Source: Microbacteriaceae bacterium X2B | GTDB lineage: Bacteria; Actinomycetota; Actinomycetes; Actinomycetales; Microbacteriaceae | DNA: 64,000 nt | Direction of reading: 5' to 3' | NCBI GenBank assembly: GCA_005502445.1 | Contig: SCPB01000002.1 | Location: 62,001 to 126,000, forward strand | Part shown: piece by piece, positions 8,216 through 17,593 of the stretch | How positions within the stretch are numbered: the first letter of the stretch is position 1 | How the letters are laid out: each line of letters starts with the position of its first letter | The notes under the pieces: generated by a model | The model's input: the letters and a program-made list of their open reading frames with translations, nothing else | Databases searched by the model: none | What the model was told of the DNA's origin: nothing | Position numbers and translations under genes: made by a program

Positions 8216-9232
8216 ATGAAGCTCGGCGTCTACACCGCGATCCTGCACGATCGCGACCTGCCCGCGGCTCTCGATGTCATCGCAGGGCTCGGGCTCGACG
8301 GCGCGGAGGTCAACGTCGGGGGGTTCCTGCCCGCGACGCACCTGCCGATCGACGAGGTGATGGCGAGCGATGTCGCGCGCGACGAGTACCTCGCTCTCTT
8401 CGCCGACCGCGGTATCGCGCTGACCGCGCTCAACTGCAACGGCAATCCGCTGCACCCCGACCCCTCGGTGACGCATCGCGCCGACCTCCTCGCCGCCATT
8501 CCGATCGCAGCCCGGCTCGGAGTCGACCGCGTCATCACGATGTCGGGCGCGCCGGCGAATCAGCCGAACGGCCTGCGACCGGCGTGGGTCGTGAACCCCT
8601 GGAACAGCGTCGACCTGGACTCCCTCGATCACCAGTGGAGCGTCGCCGTTCCGTTCTGGCGCGAGGTCGATCGTCTCGCCGCCGACCACGGCGTCACGGT
8701 CGGCATCGAGATGCACCCGCAGAACATCGTCTTCAACCCCTCGACGCTCGTGCGGCTCGTCGAGCAGTCGAGGGCGACGAACGTCGGCGCCGAGATGGAT
8801 CCCTCCCACCTCTTCTGGCAGCAGATCGATCCGATCGCCGCTCTCGAGTTCCTCGGCGAGCTCGTCGTGACGGCCGCCGCGAAAGACGTCCGCATCAACG
8901 AGGCGGTGCGCATCCACGGAGTGCTCGACGATCGCTTTCGACGGGTTCCCGCCGAAGACGACCCGCTGCCGCTCGGCGGCGGCTACACGCTCTGCGAGTG
9001 GCCGGAGGACTCGGCGTGGGACTTCGTCGCCGTCGGTCGCGGGCACGACCAGGAGTTCTGGAACCGCTTCGTCGCGACCCTCGCGCGCACGGCCCCGGGC
9101 GTCGACCTCGCCATCGAGCACGAAGACGCCTCGCTCGGACGCATCGAGGGCCTCGAGGTCGCCGCGGCGACCCTCCGCGCGGCCCTCGACGCCGTATCGA
9201 GCGAGGCCTCCGCGAATCGCGCTGGACAGTGA
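8216..9232 (+). CDS. Sugar phosphate isomerase/epimerase-like TIM-barrel protein, inositol cluster
   Basis: 338 aa of the xylose-isomerase-like TIM barrel superfamily. Likely metal ligands lie in GIEMHPQNIVF, GAEMDPSHLFWQ and DLAIEHED, the Glu-Asp-His-Glu arrangement of this family. The ATG at 8216 is chosen because GAGGAG ends 7 nt upstream and the product begins directly with the first strand (MKLGVYTAIL); an upstream GTG would add an unlikely tail. It opens the inositol cluster, so it probably acts on an inosose or an inositol isomer, but the reaction is not known. Confidence 0.8.
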   Translation: MKLGVYTAILHDRDLPAALDVIAGLGLDGAEVNVGGFLPATHLPIDEVMASDVARDEYLALFADRGIALTALNCNGNPLHPDPSVTHRADLLAAIPIAARLGVDRVITMSGAPANQPNGLRPAWVVNPWNSVDLDSLDHQWSVAVPFWREVDRLAADHGVTVGIEMHPQNIVFNPSTLVRLVEQSRATNVGAEMDPSHLFWQQIDPIAALEFLGELVVTAAAKDVRINEAVRIHGVLDDRFRRVPAEDDPLPLGGGYTLCEWPEDSAWDFVAVGRGHDQEFWNRFVATLARTAPGVDLAIEHEDASLGRIEGLEVAAATLRAALDAVSSEASANRAGQ

Positions 9233-9250
9233 TGTCCTAATGTCCTAACA
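9233..9250 (-). promoter_or_regulatory. Predicted GntR operator upstream of iolC (tandem half repeat)
   Basis: TGTCCTAA is repeated in tandem at 9233-9240 and 9241-9248; the second copy extends to TGTCCTAACA (9241-9250), the exact reverse complement of the site at 8144. It starts right after the stop codon of the preceding gene and 53 bp before iolC, so iolC and everything after it may have their own regulated promoter. Confidence 0.6.
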
Positions 9251-9302
9251 TGAATGACATCGACCCGATGCCCCTCCTCCCCGGAAAGCCGGATACCGCC
9301 TC

Positions 9303-10265
9303 ATGAGCACTCCTTCGTCTCAGCCGCTCGATGTCATCACCATCGGCCGCGTCGGCGTCGATCTCTACCCGCTGCAGATCGGCGTGGGCCTCGAGCACGT
9401 CGAGACGTTCGGCAAGTACCTCGGCGGCAGCGCGACCAACGTCGCGATCGCCGCCGCACGCCACGGGCGGTCGAGCGCCGTCATCACGCGCGTGGGGGAC
9501 GACCCCTTCGGTCGCTTCGTGCACCACGAGCTGCGCCGACTCGGAGTGAGCGACGAATTCGTCTCGAGCGTGCCCGGCCTGCTGACGCCGGTCGTGTTCT
9601 GCGAGATCTTCCCGCCCGACGACTTCCCGCTGTACTTCTACCGTCGGCCCATCGCTCCCGACCTCGTGATCGAGACGGACGAGCTCGACCTCGACGCGAT
9701 CAGCAGCGCGCGACTCTACTGGTCGACCGTCACCGGCCTCTCGGCCGAACCCAGTCGCAGCGCCCACCATGCCGCGTGGCGGGCGCGCGGTCGGCGCGAG
9801 CACACGGTGCTCGACCTCGACTACCGACCGATGTTCTGGGCAGACCCGGCGACCGCGCACGCCGACGCCGAGCGCGCGCTCGAGCACGTCACGGTCGCCG
9901 TCGGCAATCGCGAGGAGTGCGAGGTCGCGGTCGGCGAGACCGATCCCGTGCGAGCGGCGGATGCCCTCCTCGAGCGCGGCGTCGAGCTCGCGATCGTCAA
10001 GCAGGGGCCGAAGGGCGTGCTCGCCAAGACGCGCGACGAGCTGGTCGAGGTGCCGCCCCACCCCGTCGAGGTCGTCAACGGCCTCGGTGCCGGCGACGGA
10101 TTCGGCGGCGCCCTCGTGCACGGGCTGCTCGAAGGCTGGGCGCTCGAGCGCGTGCTGCGCTTCGCGAACGCGGCCGGGGCGATCGTCGCCGGCCGGCTGG
10201 AGTGCTCGACGGCCATGCCCACGACGGCCGAGGTCGAGGCCGTTCTGACCCGGTCGACCCGATGA
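9303..10265 (+). CDS. iolC: 5-dehydro-2-deoxygluconokinase
   Basis: PfkB-family sugar kinase (320 aa) that phosphorylates 5-dehydro-2-deoxy-D-gluconate with ATP in myo-inositol degradation. The start DVITIGRVGVDLYP and the segment KYLGGSATNVAIAAAR are typical of IolC. The C-terminal anion-hole motif GLGAGDGFGGAL carries the catalytic base Asp265. Its stop overlaps the start of the aldolase gene (ATGA), indicating coupled translation of two consecutive steps. Predicted operator just upstream. Confidence 0.92.
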   Translation: MSTPSSQPLDVITIGRVGVDLYPLQIGVGLEHVETFGKYLGGSATNVAIAAARHGRSSAVITRVGDDPFGRFVHHELRRLGVSDEFVSSVPGLLTPVVFCEIFPPDDFPLYFYRRPIAPDLVIETDELDLDAISSARLYWSTVTGLSAEPSRSAHHAAWRARGRREHTVLDLDYRPMFWADPATAHADAERALEHVTVAVGNREECEVAVGETDPVRAADALLERGVELAIVKQGPKGVLAKTRDELVEVPPHPVEVVNGLGAGDGFGGALVHGLLEGWALERVLRFANAAGAIVAGRLECSTAMPTTAEVEAVLTRSTR

Positions 10266-11182
10266 CCTCGCCCACGATCCGACCGGAGAACGTCGTGACG
10301 AACCGCATCGAGCTCGATTTCGACGCACTCCGCACCGCGCGAGCCCGCACGCCCGAATTGATCTCAGAGCGACTCGCGTCGCGCGAGCGCCGCGAACTGC
10401 TGCTCGGCGACGGCCGGCTGTTCATCGTCGCGGCCGATCACCCCGCGCGCGGAGCGCTGGGCGTCGGCGCCGATCCGGCGGCGATGGCCGATCGCTACGA
10501 GCTGCTGCGTCGTCTCGCGACGGCGCTCTCGCGACCGGGGGTCGACGGCGTGCTCGGCACGCCCGACATCATCGACGACCTCGCCCTCCTCGGCCTGCTC
10601 GAGGGCAAGATCGTCGTCGGTTCGATGAACCGCGGCGGACTGCGCGGTTCCACCTTCGAGATGGACGACCGGTACACCGCCTACGACATCGAGCGCATCG
10701 TGCGCGACCGGCTCGACTTCGCCAAGAACCTCCTGCGCATCAATCTCACCGACCCCGGCTCGAGCGCGACGCTCGAGGCGACGGCGCACGCGGTGAGTCG
10801 CGCCGCGGAGGCCCGCGTCCCCATCATGATCGAGCCCTTCATGAGCGAGTGGGTCGACGGCCGCGTGCGCAACGACCTCTCCACCGAGGCCGTCATCCTC
10901 TCGATCGCGATCGCGTCGGGGCTCGGCAGTTCGAGCGCCTACTCGTGGCTCAAGCTCCCCGTCGTCGCCGAGATGGAGCGCGTCATGGCGGCGACGACGC
11001 TGCCGACTCTGCTGCTCGGCGGCGAGGTCTCCGACGATCAGGACGAGGCCTTCGAGAGCTGGTCCAATGCGCTCAGCCTGCCCAACGTTCGCGGCCTCGT
11101 CGTCGGCCGGAGCCTGCTCTACCCCCCGGACGGCGATGTCGTCGCCGCCGTCGACACGGCCGCCGCACTCGTGCACGGCTGA
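10262..11182 (+). CDS. Cgl0158-type (beta/alpha)8 aldolase, probable IolJ role
   Basis: 306 aa, related to the DeoC/LacD aldolase superfamily and to the actinobacterial Cgl0158 group. In an inositol cluster that otherwise lacks iolJ, it most likely cleaves 6-phospho-5-dehydro-2-deoxygluconate to malonate semialdehyde and dihydroxyacetone phosphate. The barrel core includes FIVAADHPARGALGVG, GVLGTPDIIDDL and VPIMIEPFMSEW. The ATG at 10262 overlaps the iolC stop by 4 nt. Family placement is by sequence; the reaction is inferred from context. Confidence 0.78.
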   Translation: MTSPTIRPENVVTNRIELDFDALRTARARTPELISERLASRERRELLLGDGRLFIVAADHPARGALGVGADPAAMADRYELLRRLATALSRPGVDGVLGTPDIIDDLALLGLLEGKIVVGSMNRGGLRGSTFEMDDRYTAYDIERIVRDRLDFAKNLLRINLTDPGSSATLEATAHAVSRAAEARVPIMIEPFMSEWVDGRVRNDLSTEAVILSIAIASGLGSSSAYSWLKLPVVAEMERVMAATTLPTLLLGGEVSDDQDEAFESWSNALSLPNVRGLVVGRSLLYPPDGDVVAAVDTAAALVHG

Positions 11183-11222
11183 CCCGTCCTCCCACGCCCA
11201 CCCGCCACGAAAGTAGAGACCG

Positions 11223-12719
11223 ATGTCGAGCATCCCCGTCGTCCCGCACTGGATCGATGGTGCCGAGTTCCCCGGCGCCTCCGGTCGCACCGCTCCCGTC
11301 TTCGACCCCGCGCTCGGCATCGAGACCAAGCGCGTCGCGCTCGCCGACGAGAGCGAGGTCGACCGCGCCGTCGCCTCGGCGAAGGCGGCGTTCCCGGCCT
11401 GGCGCGACCTCTCGATCGCGAAGCGGCAGCAGGTCATCTTCTCGTTCCGCGAGCTGCTCAACGCCCGCAAGGGCGAGCTCGCCGAGATCATCACCGCGGA
11501 GCACGGAAAGGTGCTGAGCGACGCCCTCGGCGAGATCACGCGCGGCCAGGAGGTCGTCGAGGTGGCCACGGGGATCCCCCAGCTGATGAAGGGCGAGCAC
11601 AGCGAGAACGTCTCGACGGGTGTCGACGTCTACTCGATCCGCCAGCCGATCGGCGTCGTCGGCATCATCAGCCCCTTCAACTTCCCGGCCATGGTGCCGA
11701 TGTGGTTCTTCCCGCTCGCGATCGCCGCGGGCAACACCGTCATCCTCAAGCCGAGCGAGAAGGACCCGAGTGCCGCGCTCTGGATGGCGAGGCTGCTGAA
11801 GGAGGCCGGTCTGCCCGACGGCGTGTTCACCGTGCTCCAGGGCGACAAGGTCGCCGTCGACGGGCTCCTGACGCACCCCGACGTCGCCTCGATCAGCTTC
11901 GTCGGCTCGACCCCGATCGCGCGATACGTCTACGAGACGGGGGCGCAGCACGGCAAGCGGGTGCAGGCGCTCGGCGGCGCGAAGAACCACATGCTCGTGC
12001 TGCCCGACGCCGACCTCGACCTCGTCGCCGACTCGGCCATCAACGCGGGCTTCGGCTCGGCGGGCGAGCGCTGCATGGCGATCAGCGTCGTCGTCGCGGT
12101 CGAGCCCATCGCCGACGAGCTCGTGGACAAGATCCGCGAGCGGATGGCGACGCTGACGGTCGGCGACGGGCGTCGGGGCTGCGACATGGGCCCGCTCGTG
12201 ACGCGGGAGCACCGCGACAAGGTCGCGAGCTATCTCGACATCGCCGAGGCCGACGGCGCGAGCGTCGTCGTCGACGGCCGCGGCATCGACATCGACGGCG
12301 ACGCCAACGGCTTCTGGCTCGGCCCGACGCTCATCGACAAGGTTCCGACGAGCTCGCGCGTCTACACCGAGGAGATCTTCGGCCCCGTGCTCTCGGTCGT
12401 GCGCGTGCACTCGTACGCCGAAGGAGTCAAGCTCATCAACTCGAGCGATTTCGGCAACGGCACGGCGATCTTCACGAACGACGGGGGAGCGGCCCGGCGC
12501 TTCCAGAACGAGGTGCAGGTCGGCATGATCGGCATCAACGTGCCGATCCCCGTGCCCGTCGCGTACTACTCGTTCGGCGGCTGGAAGCACTCGCTCTTCG
12601 GCGACACCAAGGCGCACGGCGCCGCGGGCGTACGCTTCTTCACGCAGGAGAAGGCGATCACCTCCCGCTGGCTCGACCCCAGCCACGGCGGCATCAACCT
12701 GGGCTTCCCGCAGAACTGA
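11223..12719 (+). CDS. mmsA: (Methyl)malonate-semialdehyde dehydrogenase, CoA-acylating
   Basis: 498-aa aldehyde dehydrogenase, the IolA/MmsA type, converting malonate semialdehyde (or methylmalonate semialdehyde) plus CoA and NAD+ to acetyl-CoA (or propionyl-CoA) and CO2. The catalytic Cys284 lies in GSAGERCMAIS. In place of the general-base Glu of ordinary aldehyde dehydrogenases there is Asn255 (GGAKNH), the hallmark of the CoA-dependent subgroup. NAD-binding and core motifs ISPFNFPAMVPMWF and LKPSEKDP are intact. Last step of the pathway; follows the aldolase by 40 bp with AAGTAGAGA as a weak ribosome site. Confidence 0.93.
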   Translation: MSSIPVVPHWIDGAEFPGASGRTAPVFDPALGIETKRVALADESEVDRAVASAKAAFPAWRDLSIAKRQQVIFSFRELLNARKGELAEIITAEHGKVLSDALGEITRGQEVVEVATGIPQLMKGEHSENVSTGVDVYSIRQPIGVVGIISPFNFPAMVPMWFFPLAIAAGNTVILKPSEKDPSAALWMARLLKEAGLPDGVFTVLQGDKVAVDGLLTHPDVASISFVGSTPIARYVYETGAQHGKRVQALGGAKNHMLVLPDADLDLVADSAINAGFGSAGERCMAISVVVAVEPIADELVDKIRERMATLTVGDGRRGCDMGPLVTREHRDKVASYLDIAEADGASVVVDGRGIDIDGDANGFWLGPTLIDKVPTSSRVYTEEIFGPVLSVVRVHSYAEGVKLINSSDFGNGTAIFTNDGGAARRFQNEVQVGMIGINVPIPVPVAYYSFGGWKHSLFGDTKAHGAAGVRFFTQEKAITSRWLDPSHGGINLGFPQN

Positions 12720-12726
12720 GCACGCG

Positions 12727-13692
12727 ATGACTCGTCCCCTCTCCGCTGATCCGGCGCAGCCGAACGCGTGGCTGCGACCCCGCGGCGCTCTCGCCCGCGT
12801 TCCATGGGAATCGGTCGTGGATGCCCGGCTCGACGGCTGGCAGCACACGGGCCTGCGCGTCGCCGAGACGACGGGCGCGCCGCTCGCGCTGCCCGCGGGG
12901 GACATCGAGCGCATCATCGTCCCGCTCGCCGGATCGTTCCGCGTCGAGTACCAGACCGAGGGCGAGCGACTCCCGCACGAGCAGGCGCTCGCGGGGCGCG
13001 CATCCGTCTTCGACGGACCGACCGATGTGCTGTACCTGCCGATCGGCACCTCGGCCGCGATCAGCGGTGTGGGTCGCGTCGCGGTCGCCGAGGCGCCCGC
13101 AACGGTGTGGTACCCCGTGCGGTACATCCGCGCGGCCGAGGTGCCCGTCGAACTGCGCGGAGCCGGTCGCGCGACGCGCCAGGTGCACAACTTCGGCGTG
13201 CCGGGAGCGCTCGAGGCGGATCGGCTCATCGTGTGCGAGGTCATCACGCCGAGCGAGAACTGGTCGAGCTACCCGCCGCACAAGCATGACGAGCCCATCG
13301 CGGGAGTCGAGAGCGAGCTCGAAGAGATCTACTACTTCGAGACGGCCGTGACGCGCGGCGCCCCCGCGGAAGTCGCGGCCGCCGCGGATCCCCTCGGATA
13401 CGTGCGCACCTACGCCTCCGAGGCCGGCGCGATCGACACGCTCGCCGAGGTGCGCTCGGGCGACGTCGCGCTCGTGCCGCACGGTTGGCACGGCCCGTGC
13501 ATGGCGGCACCCGGCTACGACCTGTACTACCTGAACGTCATGGCCGGCCCCGGCGACGAGCGCGCCTGGCTCATCACCGACGACCCTGCGCACGCGTGGG
13601 TGCGCTCGACGTGGGTCGATCAGACCACCGACTCGCGCCTGCCCTATCTCACCCCCGCCGAGGCGGACCGACCGGAGGACGCCCCCTCATGA
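12727..13692 (+). CDS. iolB: 5-deoxy-glucuronate isomerase
   Basis: 321-aa bicupin that isomerises 5-deoxyglucuronate to 5-dehydro-2-deoxygluconate. Cupin metal-ligand region: NWSSYPPHKHDE, then ELEEIYYFE, and a later His in LVPHGWHGPCMAAPGYDLYYLN, all characteristic of IolB. Starts 7 bp after mmsA and overlaps iolD by 4 nt (ATGA), so it is firmly inside the operon. Confidence 0.93.
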   Translation: MTRPLSADPAQPNAWLRPRGALARVPWESVVDARLDGWQHTGLRVAETTGAPLALPAGDIERIIVPLAGSFRVEYQTEGERLPHEQALAGRASVFDGPTDVLYLPIGTSAAISGVGRVAVAEAPATVWYPVRYIRAAEVPVELRGAGRATRQVHNFGVPGALEADRLIVCEVITPSENWSSYPPHKHDEPIAGVESELEEIYYFETAVTRGAPAEVAAAADPLGYVRTYASEAGAIDTLAEVRSGDVALVPHGWHGPCMAAPGYDLYYLNVMAGPGDERAWLITDDPAHAWVRSTWVDQTTDSRLPYLTPAEADRPEDAPS

Positions 13693-15587
13693 CCACTCGT
13701 CGCATGACCGTGAGCCAGGCGCTCGTCGAGTTTCTGGCCAATCAGTGGACCGTCGACGGCGAGCACCGCGAGCGCACGATCCCCGGCGTCTTCGGAATCT
13801 TCGGCCACGGCAACGTCGCGGGCATCGGCCAGGCGCTCAAGCAGGTCAATGCGACGCAGCCCGACCTCATGCCGTACTACCAGGCTCGCAACGAGCAGGC
13901 CATGGTGCACCAGTCGGTGGGCTACGCCCGCATGCACCGCCGCCTGGGCACCTTCGCGAGCGCCGCCTCGGTCGGCCCCGGGGCGACCAACATGCTCACG
14001 GGCGCCGCCCTCGCGACCACCAACCGCCTGCCCGCGCTGCTGCTGCCGAGCGACACCTTCGCCACTCGCGTCGCCGACCCCGTGCTGCAGCAGCTCGAGC
14101 AGCCGCACGACATCGGTCTCACGGTCAACGACGCGTTCCGCCCGCTCTCGCGGTTCTTCGACCGCGTGCAGCGCCCCGAGCAGCTCTACTCGATCGCCCT
14201 CAGCGCCATGCGCGTGCTGCTCGACCCCGCCGAGACGGGCGCCGTCACGATCGCGCTGCCGGAGGACGTGCAGGCCGAGGCGCTCGACGTGCCCGAGGAG
14301 TTCCTCGCCCCGCGCGAGTGGCACCTCCGCCGGCCGCTGCCGGAGCGCGCTCCGCTCGCGCGCGCGATCGAGGCGATCCGCGGCGCGAAGCGCCCCATGA
14401 TCATCGCGGGAGGCGGCGTGCTCTACTCGGCCGCCGAGTCGCGGCTGCAGCGCTTCGTCGAGCTCACGGGCATCCCGGTCGGCACGAGCCAGGCCGGCGG
14501 CGGCGTGCTCGCCTGGGACCACCCGCAGAACCTCGGTGGCGTCGGGGCGACGGGCACGCTCGCGGCGAACCGCCGCGCGGCCGAGGCCGACGTCATCATC
14601 GGCATCGGCACGCGCTACAGCGACTTCACGACCGCGAGCCGCACGGCGTTCCAGGATCCCGCGGTGACCTTCGTCAACATCAACGTCGCGGCGTTCGACG
14701 CCTACAAGCACGGCACGCAGATCGCGGTGATCGCGGATGCCCGCGAGGCACTCGACGCCCTCGTCGAGGAGTTCGCGGGTTTCCGCATCGCCGATGATGA
14801 CGCGGCGGCGCTGCGGACGTCGAAGGCGGAGTGGGACGCTCTCGTCGACGCCGCTTTCGCCCCCACCGGCAGCCCGCTGCCGGGCCAGCCGGAGATCATC
14901 GGCGCTGTGCAGGCCGCCTCCGATCCGACCGACGTCGTCGTGCAGGCCGCGGGCTCGCTCCCCGGTGATCTCCACAAGCTGTGGCGCGTGCGCGACGCTC
15001 TCGGCTACCACGTCGAGTACGCGTTCTCGTGCATGGGTTACGAGATCGCCGGCGGCATGGGCGTGCGACGCGGAGCGCCCGACCGCGACGTCATCGTCAT
15101 GGTCGGCGACGGCTCATACCTCATGCTCAGCACCGAGCTCGTCACCGCGGTCGCCGAGGGCATCAAGATCATCGTGGTGCTCATCCAGAACCACGGCTAC
15201 GCCTCGATCGGCCACCTCTCCGAAACGGTCGGATCCGAGCGCTTCGGCACGTGGTACCGCGCCTACGACCCCGAGCGGCGCAACTTCCAGGGCGACGAGG
15301 TGCTGCCCGTCGATCTCGCCGCGAACGCCCGCAGCTACGGGCTCGAGGTCATCGAGATCGAGCCGCGCGAGGACGCGATCGATCAGCTGCGCGCGGCGAT
15401 CGCGACGGCCAAGGCCTCTGAGAGGTCCACGGTCATCCACATCAACAGCGATCCGCTCGTCTACGCGCCCGACGGCGAGGGCTGGTGGGACGTCCCGGTG
15501 GCGGAGGTCTCGACCCTCGAGAGCACGCAGCAGGCGCTCTCCGACTACCTCGAGCAGCGCGAGCGCCAGCGCCCGCTGCTCGGCTGA
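13689..15587 (+). CDS. iolD: 3D-(3,5/4)-trihydroxycyclohexane-1,2-dione hydrolase
   Basis: 632-aa thiamine-diphosphate enzyme that opens the ring of trihydroxycyclohexanedione in inositol breakdown. The N-terminal Glu of the cofactor site lies in ARNEQAMVHQSVGYAR (Glu69). The metal/diphosphate motif is VMVGDGSYLMLSTELV near residue 475, followed by the Asn of IQNHGYASIG. Middle Rossmann-like domain includes PMIIAGGGVLYS. The ATG at 13689 overlaps the iolB stop. Length and motifs are those of genuine IolD rather than acetolactate synthase. Confidence 0.95.
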   Translation: MTTRRMTVSQALVEFLANQWTVDGEHRERTIPGVFGIFGHGNVAGIGQALKQVNATQPDLMPYYQARNEQAMVHQSVGYARMHRRLGTFASAASVGPGATNMLTGAALATTNRLPALLLPSDTFATRVADPVLQQLEQPHDIGLTVNDAFRPLSRFFDRVQRPEQLYSIALSAMRVLLDPAETGAVTIALPEDVQAEALDVPEEFLAPREWHLRRPLPERAPLARAIEAIRGAKRPMIIAGGGVLYSAAESRLQRFVELTGIPVGTSQAGGGVLAWDHPQNLGGVGATGTLAANRRAAEADVIIGIGTRYSDFTTASRTAFQDPAVTFVNINVAAFDAYKHGTQIAVIADAREALDALVEEFAGFRIADDDAAALRTSKAEWDALVDAAFAPTGSPLPGQPEIIGAVQAASDPTDVVVQAAGSLPGDLHKLWRVRDALGYHVEYAFSCMGYEIAGGMGVRRGAPDRDVIVMVGDGSYLMLSTELVTAVAEGIKIIVVLIQNHGYASIGHLSETVGSERFGTWYRAYDPERRNFQGDEVLPVDLAANARSYGLEVIEIEPREDAIDQLRAAIATAKASERSTVIHINSDPLVYAPDGEGWWDVPVAEVSTLESTQQALSDYLEQRERQRPLLG

Positions 15588-15614
15588 CCGCACGACCGTT
15601 GAAGGAGACACAGA

Positions 15615-16535
15615 ATGAGCACGACTCCCGTGCAGATCCGGGTCGGTACGGCCCCCGACTCGTGGGGCGTGTGGTTCCCCGACGACCCGGGGCAGGTTCC
15701 CTGGGAACGCTTTCTCGACGAGGTGCAGGCCGCCGGCTACCACTGGATCGAGCTCGGCCCGTTCGGATACCTCCCCACCGATCCGAACGAACTCGAGGAC
15801 GAGCTCGGAAAGCGCGACCTGCGGCTCTCCGCCGGCACGGTCTTCACGGGCTTCCACAAAGGGCCAGAGCAGTGGGAGCGGGCCTGGGCGCAGGCCCTCG
15901 ATGTCGCCGGTCTCGTCTCGCAGCTGGGCGTCGAGCATCTCGTTGTCATCCCCGACCTGTGGCGCAGCGACGCGACGGCGGAGGTGCTCGAGGCGCGTAC
16001 CCTGACCGACGAGCAGTGGCAACGCCTCGCGGCCGGTCACGACCGCCTCGGCAAGGCGCTGCTCGAGGAGTACGGCATCAAGCAGCAGTTCCACTCGCAC
16101 GCCGACAGCCACATCGGCACGTACGCCGAGGTCGAGCGCTTCCTCGACGAGACGGATGCTCGATTCACCAACCTCTGCCTCGACACCGGTCACTTCGCCT
16201 ACTACCTCGGCGACAACGTCACGCTCATGCGCGCGCACCCCGAGCGCATCGGCTATCTGCACCTCAAGCAGGTCGAGCCCGACATCCTCGCCGAGACGCT
16301 CAAGAACGACCTGCCGTTCGTCGACGCTGTCGCGAAGGGCGTCATGACCGAGCCGGGAGGAAACGGAGTGCCGGAGTTCGCGCCGATCCTCGAGCTCGCC
16401 GCCGAGATCGACCCGCAGATGTTCGCGATCGTCGAGCAAGACATGTACGGCTGCGAGGTCGACGTGCCGTTCCCGATCGCGCAGCGCACGCGCTCGCACA
16501 TCGCCGGCTGCACGGCCGCCGCTCGCTTCCAGTGA
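15615..16535 (+). CDS. iolE: myo-Inosose-2 dehydratase
   Basis: 306-aa TIM-barrel enzyme that dehydrates 2-keto-myo-inositol to trihydroxycyclohexanedione. The opening RVGTAPDSWGVWFPDDP is diagnostic for IolE. Metal ligands are expected in FHSHADSHIGTY, LCLDTGHFAYY and AIVEQDMYG. It starts 27 bp after iolD behind GAAGGAGA, a good ribosome site. Substrate comes from IolG (next gene) and product goes to IolD (previous gene). Confidence 0.94.
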   Translation: MSTTPVQIRVGTAPDSWGVWFPDDPGQVPWERFLDEVQAAGYHWIELGPFGYLPTDPNELEDELGKRDLRLSAGTVFTGFHKGPEQWERAWAQALDVAGLVSQLGVEHLVVIPDLWRSDATAEVLEARTLTDEQWQRLAAGHDRLGKALLEEYGIKQQFHSHADSHIGTYAEVERFLDETDARFTNLCLDTGHFAYYLGDNVTLMRAHPERIGYLHLKQVEPDILAETLKNDLPFVDAVAKGVMTEPGGNGVPEFAPILELAAEIDPQMFAIVEQDMYGCEVDVPFPIAQRTRSHIAGCTAAARFQ

Positions 16536-16566
16536 TCCACCAGACCCTCAGAGAAGAGATCCGACC

Positions 16567-17577
16567 ATGAACGACCTCCGCATCGCCGTCGTCGGCGCCG
16601 GCATGATGGGCGCCGACCACATCACGCGCATCACTCAGCGCATCGTCGGTGCGACCGTGAGCGCCGTCGTCGAGCCCGACGCGGGCCGGGCGAGCGCCGC
16701 GATCGCGAACGCCCCGGGCGCCCAGCACTTCACCGCGATCGAGGATGCCCTCGCGAGCGGCGTCGTCGACGCCGTGCTCATCGCCACGCCCGGGCAGTTC
16801 CACGAGCCCGTGCTGCTGCCGGCGATCGAGGCGGGCCTGCCCATCCTGTGCGAGAAGCCGCTCACGCCCGACCCCGAGTCGGGCCTGCGGGTGCTCGCGG
16901 CAGAGCAGAAGGCGGGCAAGAAGCTCATCCAGGTCGGCTTCATGCGCCGATTCGACCGCGAGTACATGCAGCTGCGCGAGCTCATCGCCTCGGGCGAGGC
17001 CGGTGCGCTACTCGCGCTGCGCTGCGCGCACCGCAATCCCGCGGTGCCCGACAGCTACACCAACCCGATGCTCATCAACGACTCGGTCGTGCATGAGATC
17101 GATGCCGTGCGCTTCCTGACCGACGCGCCGATCACGGCGATCGAGGTCAAGCGCCCCCGTCGCAACTCGCTCTCGCCCTCGCACCTCGACGAGCCCGTCC
17201 TCGTGCTGCTCGAGACCGCCGATGGCGTGCTCGCCGACGTCGAGATGAATGTGAGCGTGCAGTTCGGCTACCAGGTCAAGACCGAGGCGGTGTTCGAGAA
17301 GGGCATCGCCGAGATCGGTCGCACGGGCGGCATGACGCTGTGGCAGGACGGCCGCTACGGCCGCGCCGAGCACGTTTCGTTCACGACGCGCTTCGCCGAG
17401 GCCTACGACACCCAGATCCAGCGCTGGGTGCGCGCGGCGAGCCAGGGCCTCATCGATGGACCCTCGGCGTGGGACGGCTACCTCGCCGCTGCGGCCTGCA
17501 AGGCCGGCGTCGAGGCGCTCGAGAGCGGCCGCCGTGTCGAGGTCGAGTACGCCGAGCGCCCCGCGTTCTACGCCTGA
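16567..17577 (+). CDS. iolG: Inositol 2-dehydrogenase
   Basis: 336-aa Gfo/Idh/MocA-family oxidoreductase for the first step, oxidation of myo-inositol to scyllo-inosose with NAD+. The Rossmann motif VVGAGMMGADH is at residues 8-18, the family Lys97 is in CEKPLT, and the catalytic Asp/His pair lies in NDSVVHEIDAVRFL. The C-terminal half has the expected open sheet. 31 bp after iolE. MocA-like specificity for a related inositol cannot be excluded, but the neighbours make IolG the best name. Confidence 0.92.
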   Translation: MNDLRIAVVGAGMMGADHITRITQRIVGATVSAVVEPDAGRASAAIANAPGAQHFTAIEDALASGVVDAVLIATPGQFHEPVLLPAIEAGLPILCEKPLTPDPESGLRVLAAEQKAGKKLIQVGFMRRFDREYMQLRELIASGEAGALLALRCAHRNPAVPDSYTNPMLINDSVVHEIDAVRFLTDAPITAIEVKRPRRNSLSPSHLDEPVLVLLETADGVLADVEMNVSVQFGYQVKTEAVFEKGIAEIGRTGGMTLWQDGRYGRAEHVSFTTRFAEAYDTQIQRWVRAASQGLIDGPSAWDGYLAAAACKAGVEALESGRRVEVEYAERPAFYA

Positions 17578-17593
17578 TCGCCGAGGAGGACCC

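Noticed and set aside
9254-11182. 642-residue frame joining iolC shadow to the aldolase
   Set aside because: The first 336 residues are an out-of-frame reading of iolC; the real gene starts at 10262 (ATGA overlap).
11073-13247. Long minus-strand frame opposite mmsA and iolB
   Set aside because: Low-complexity Arg/Asp/Val composition typical of the antisense strand in high-GC genes; no motif.
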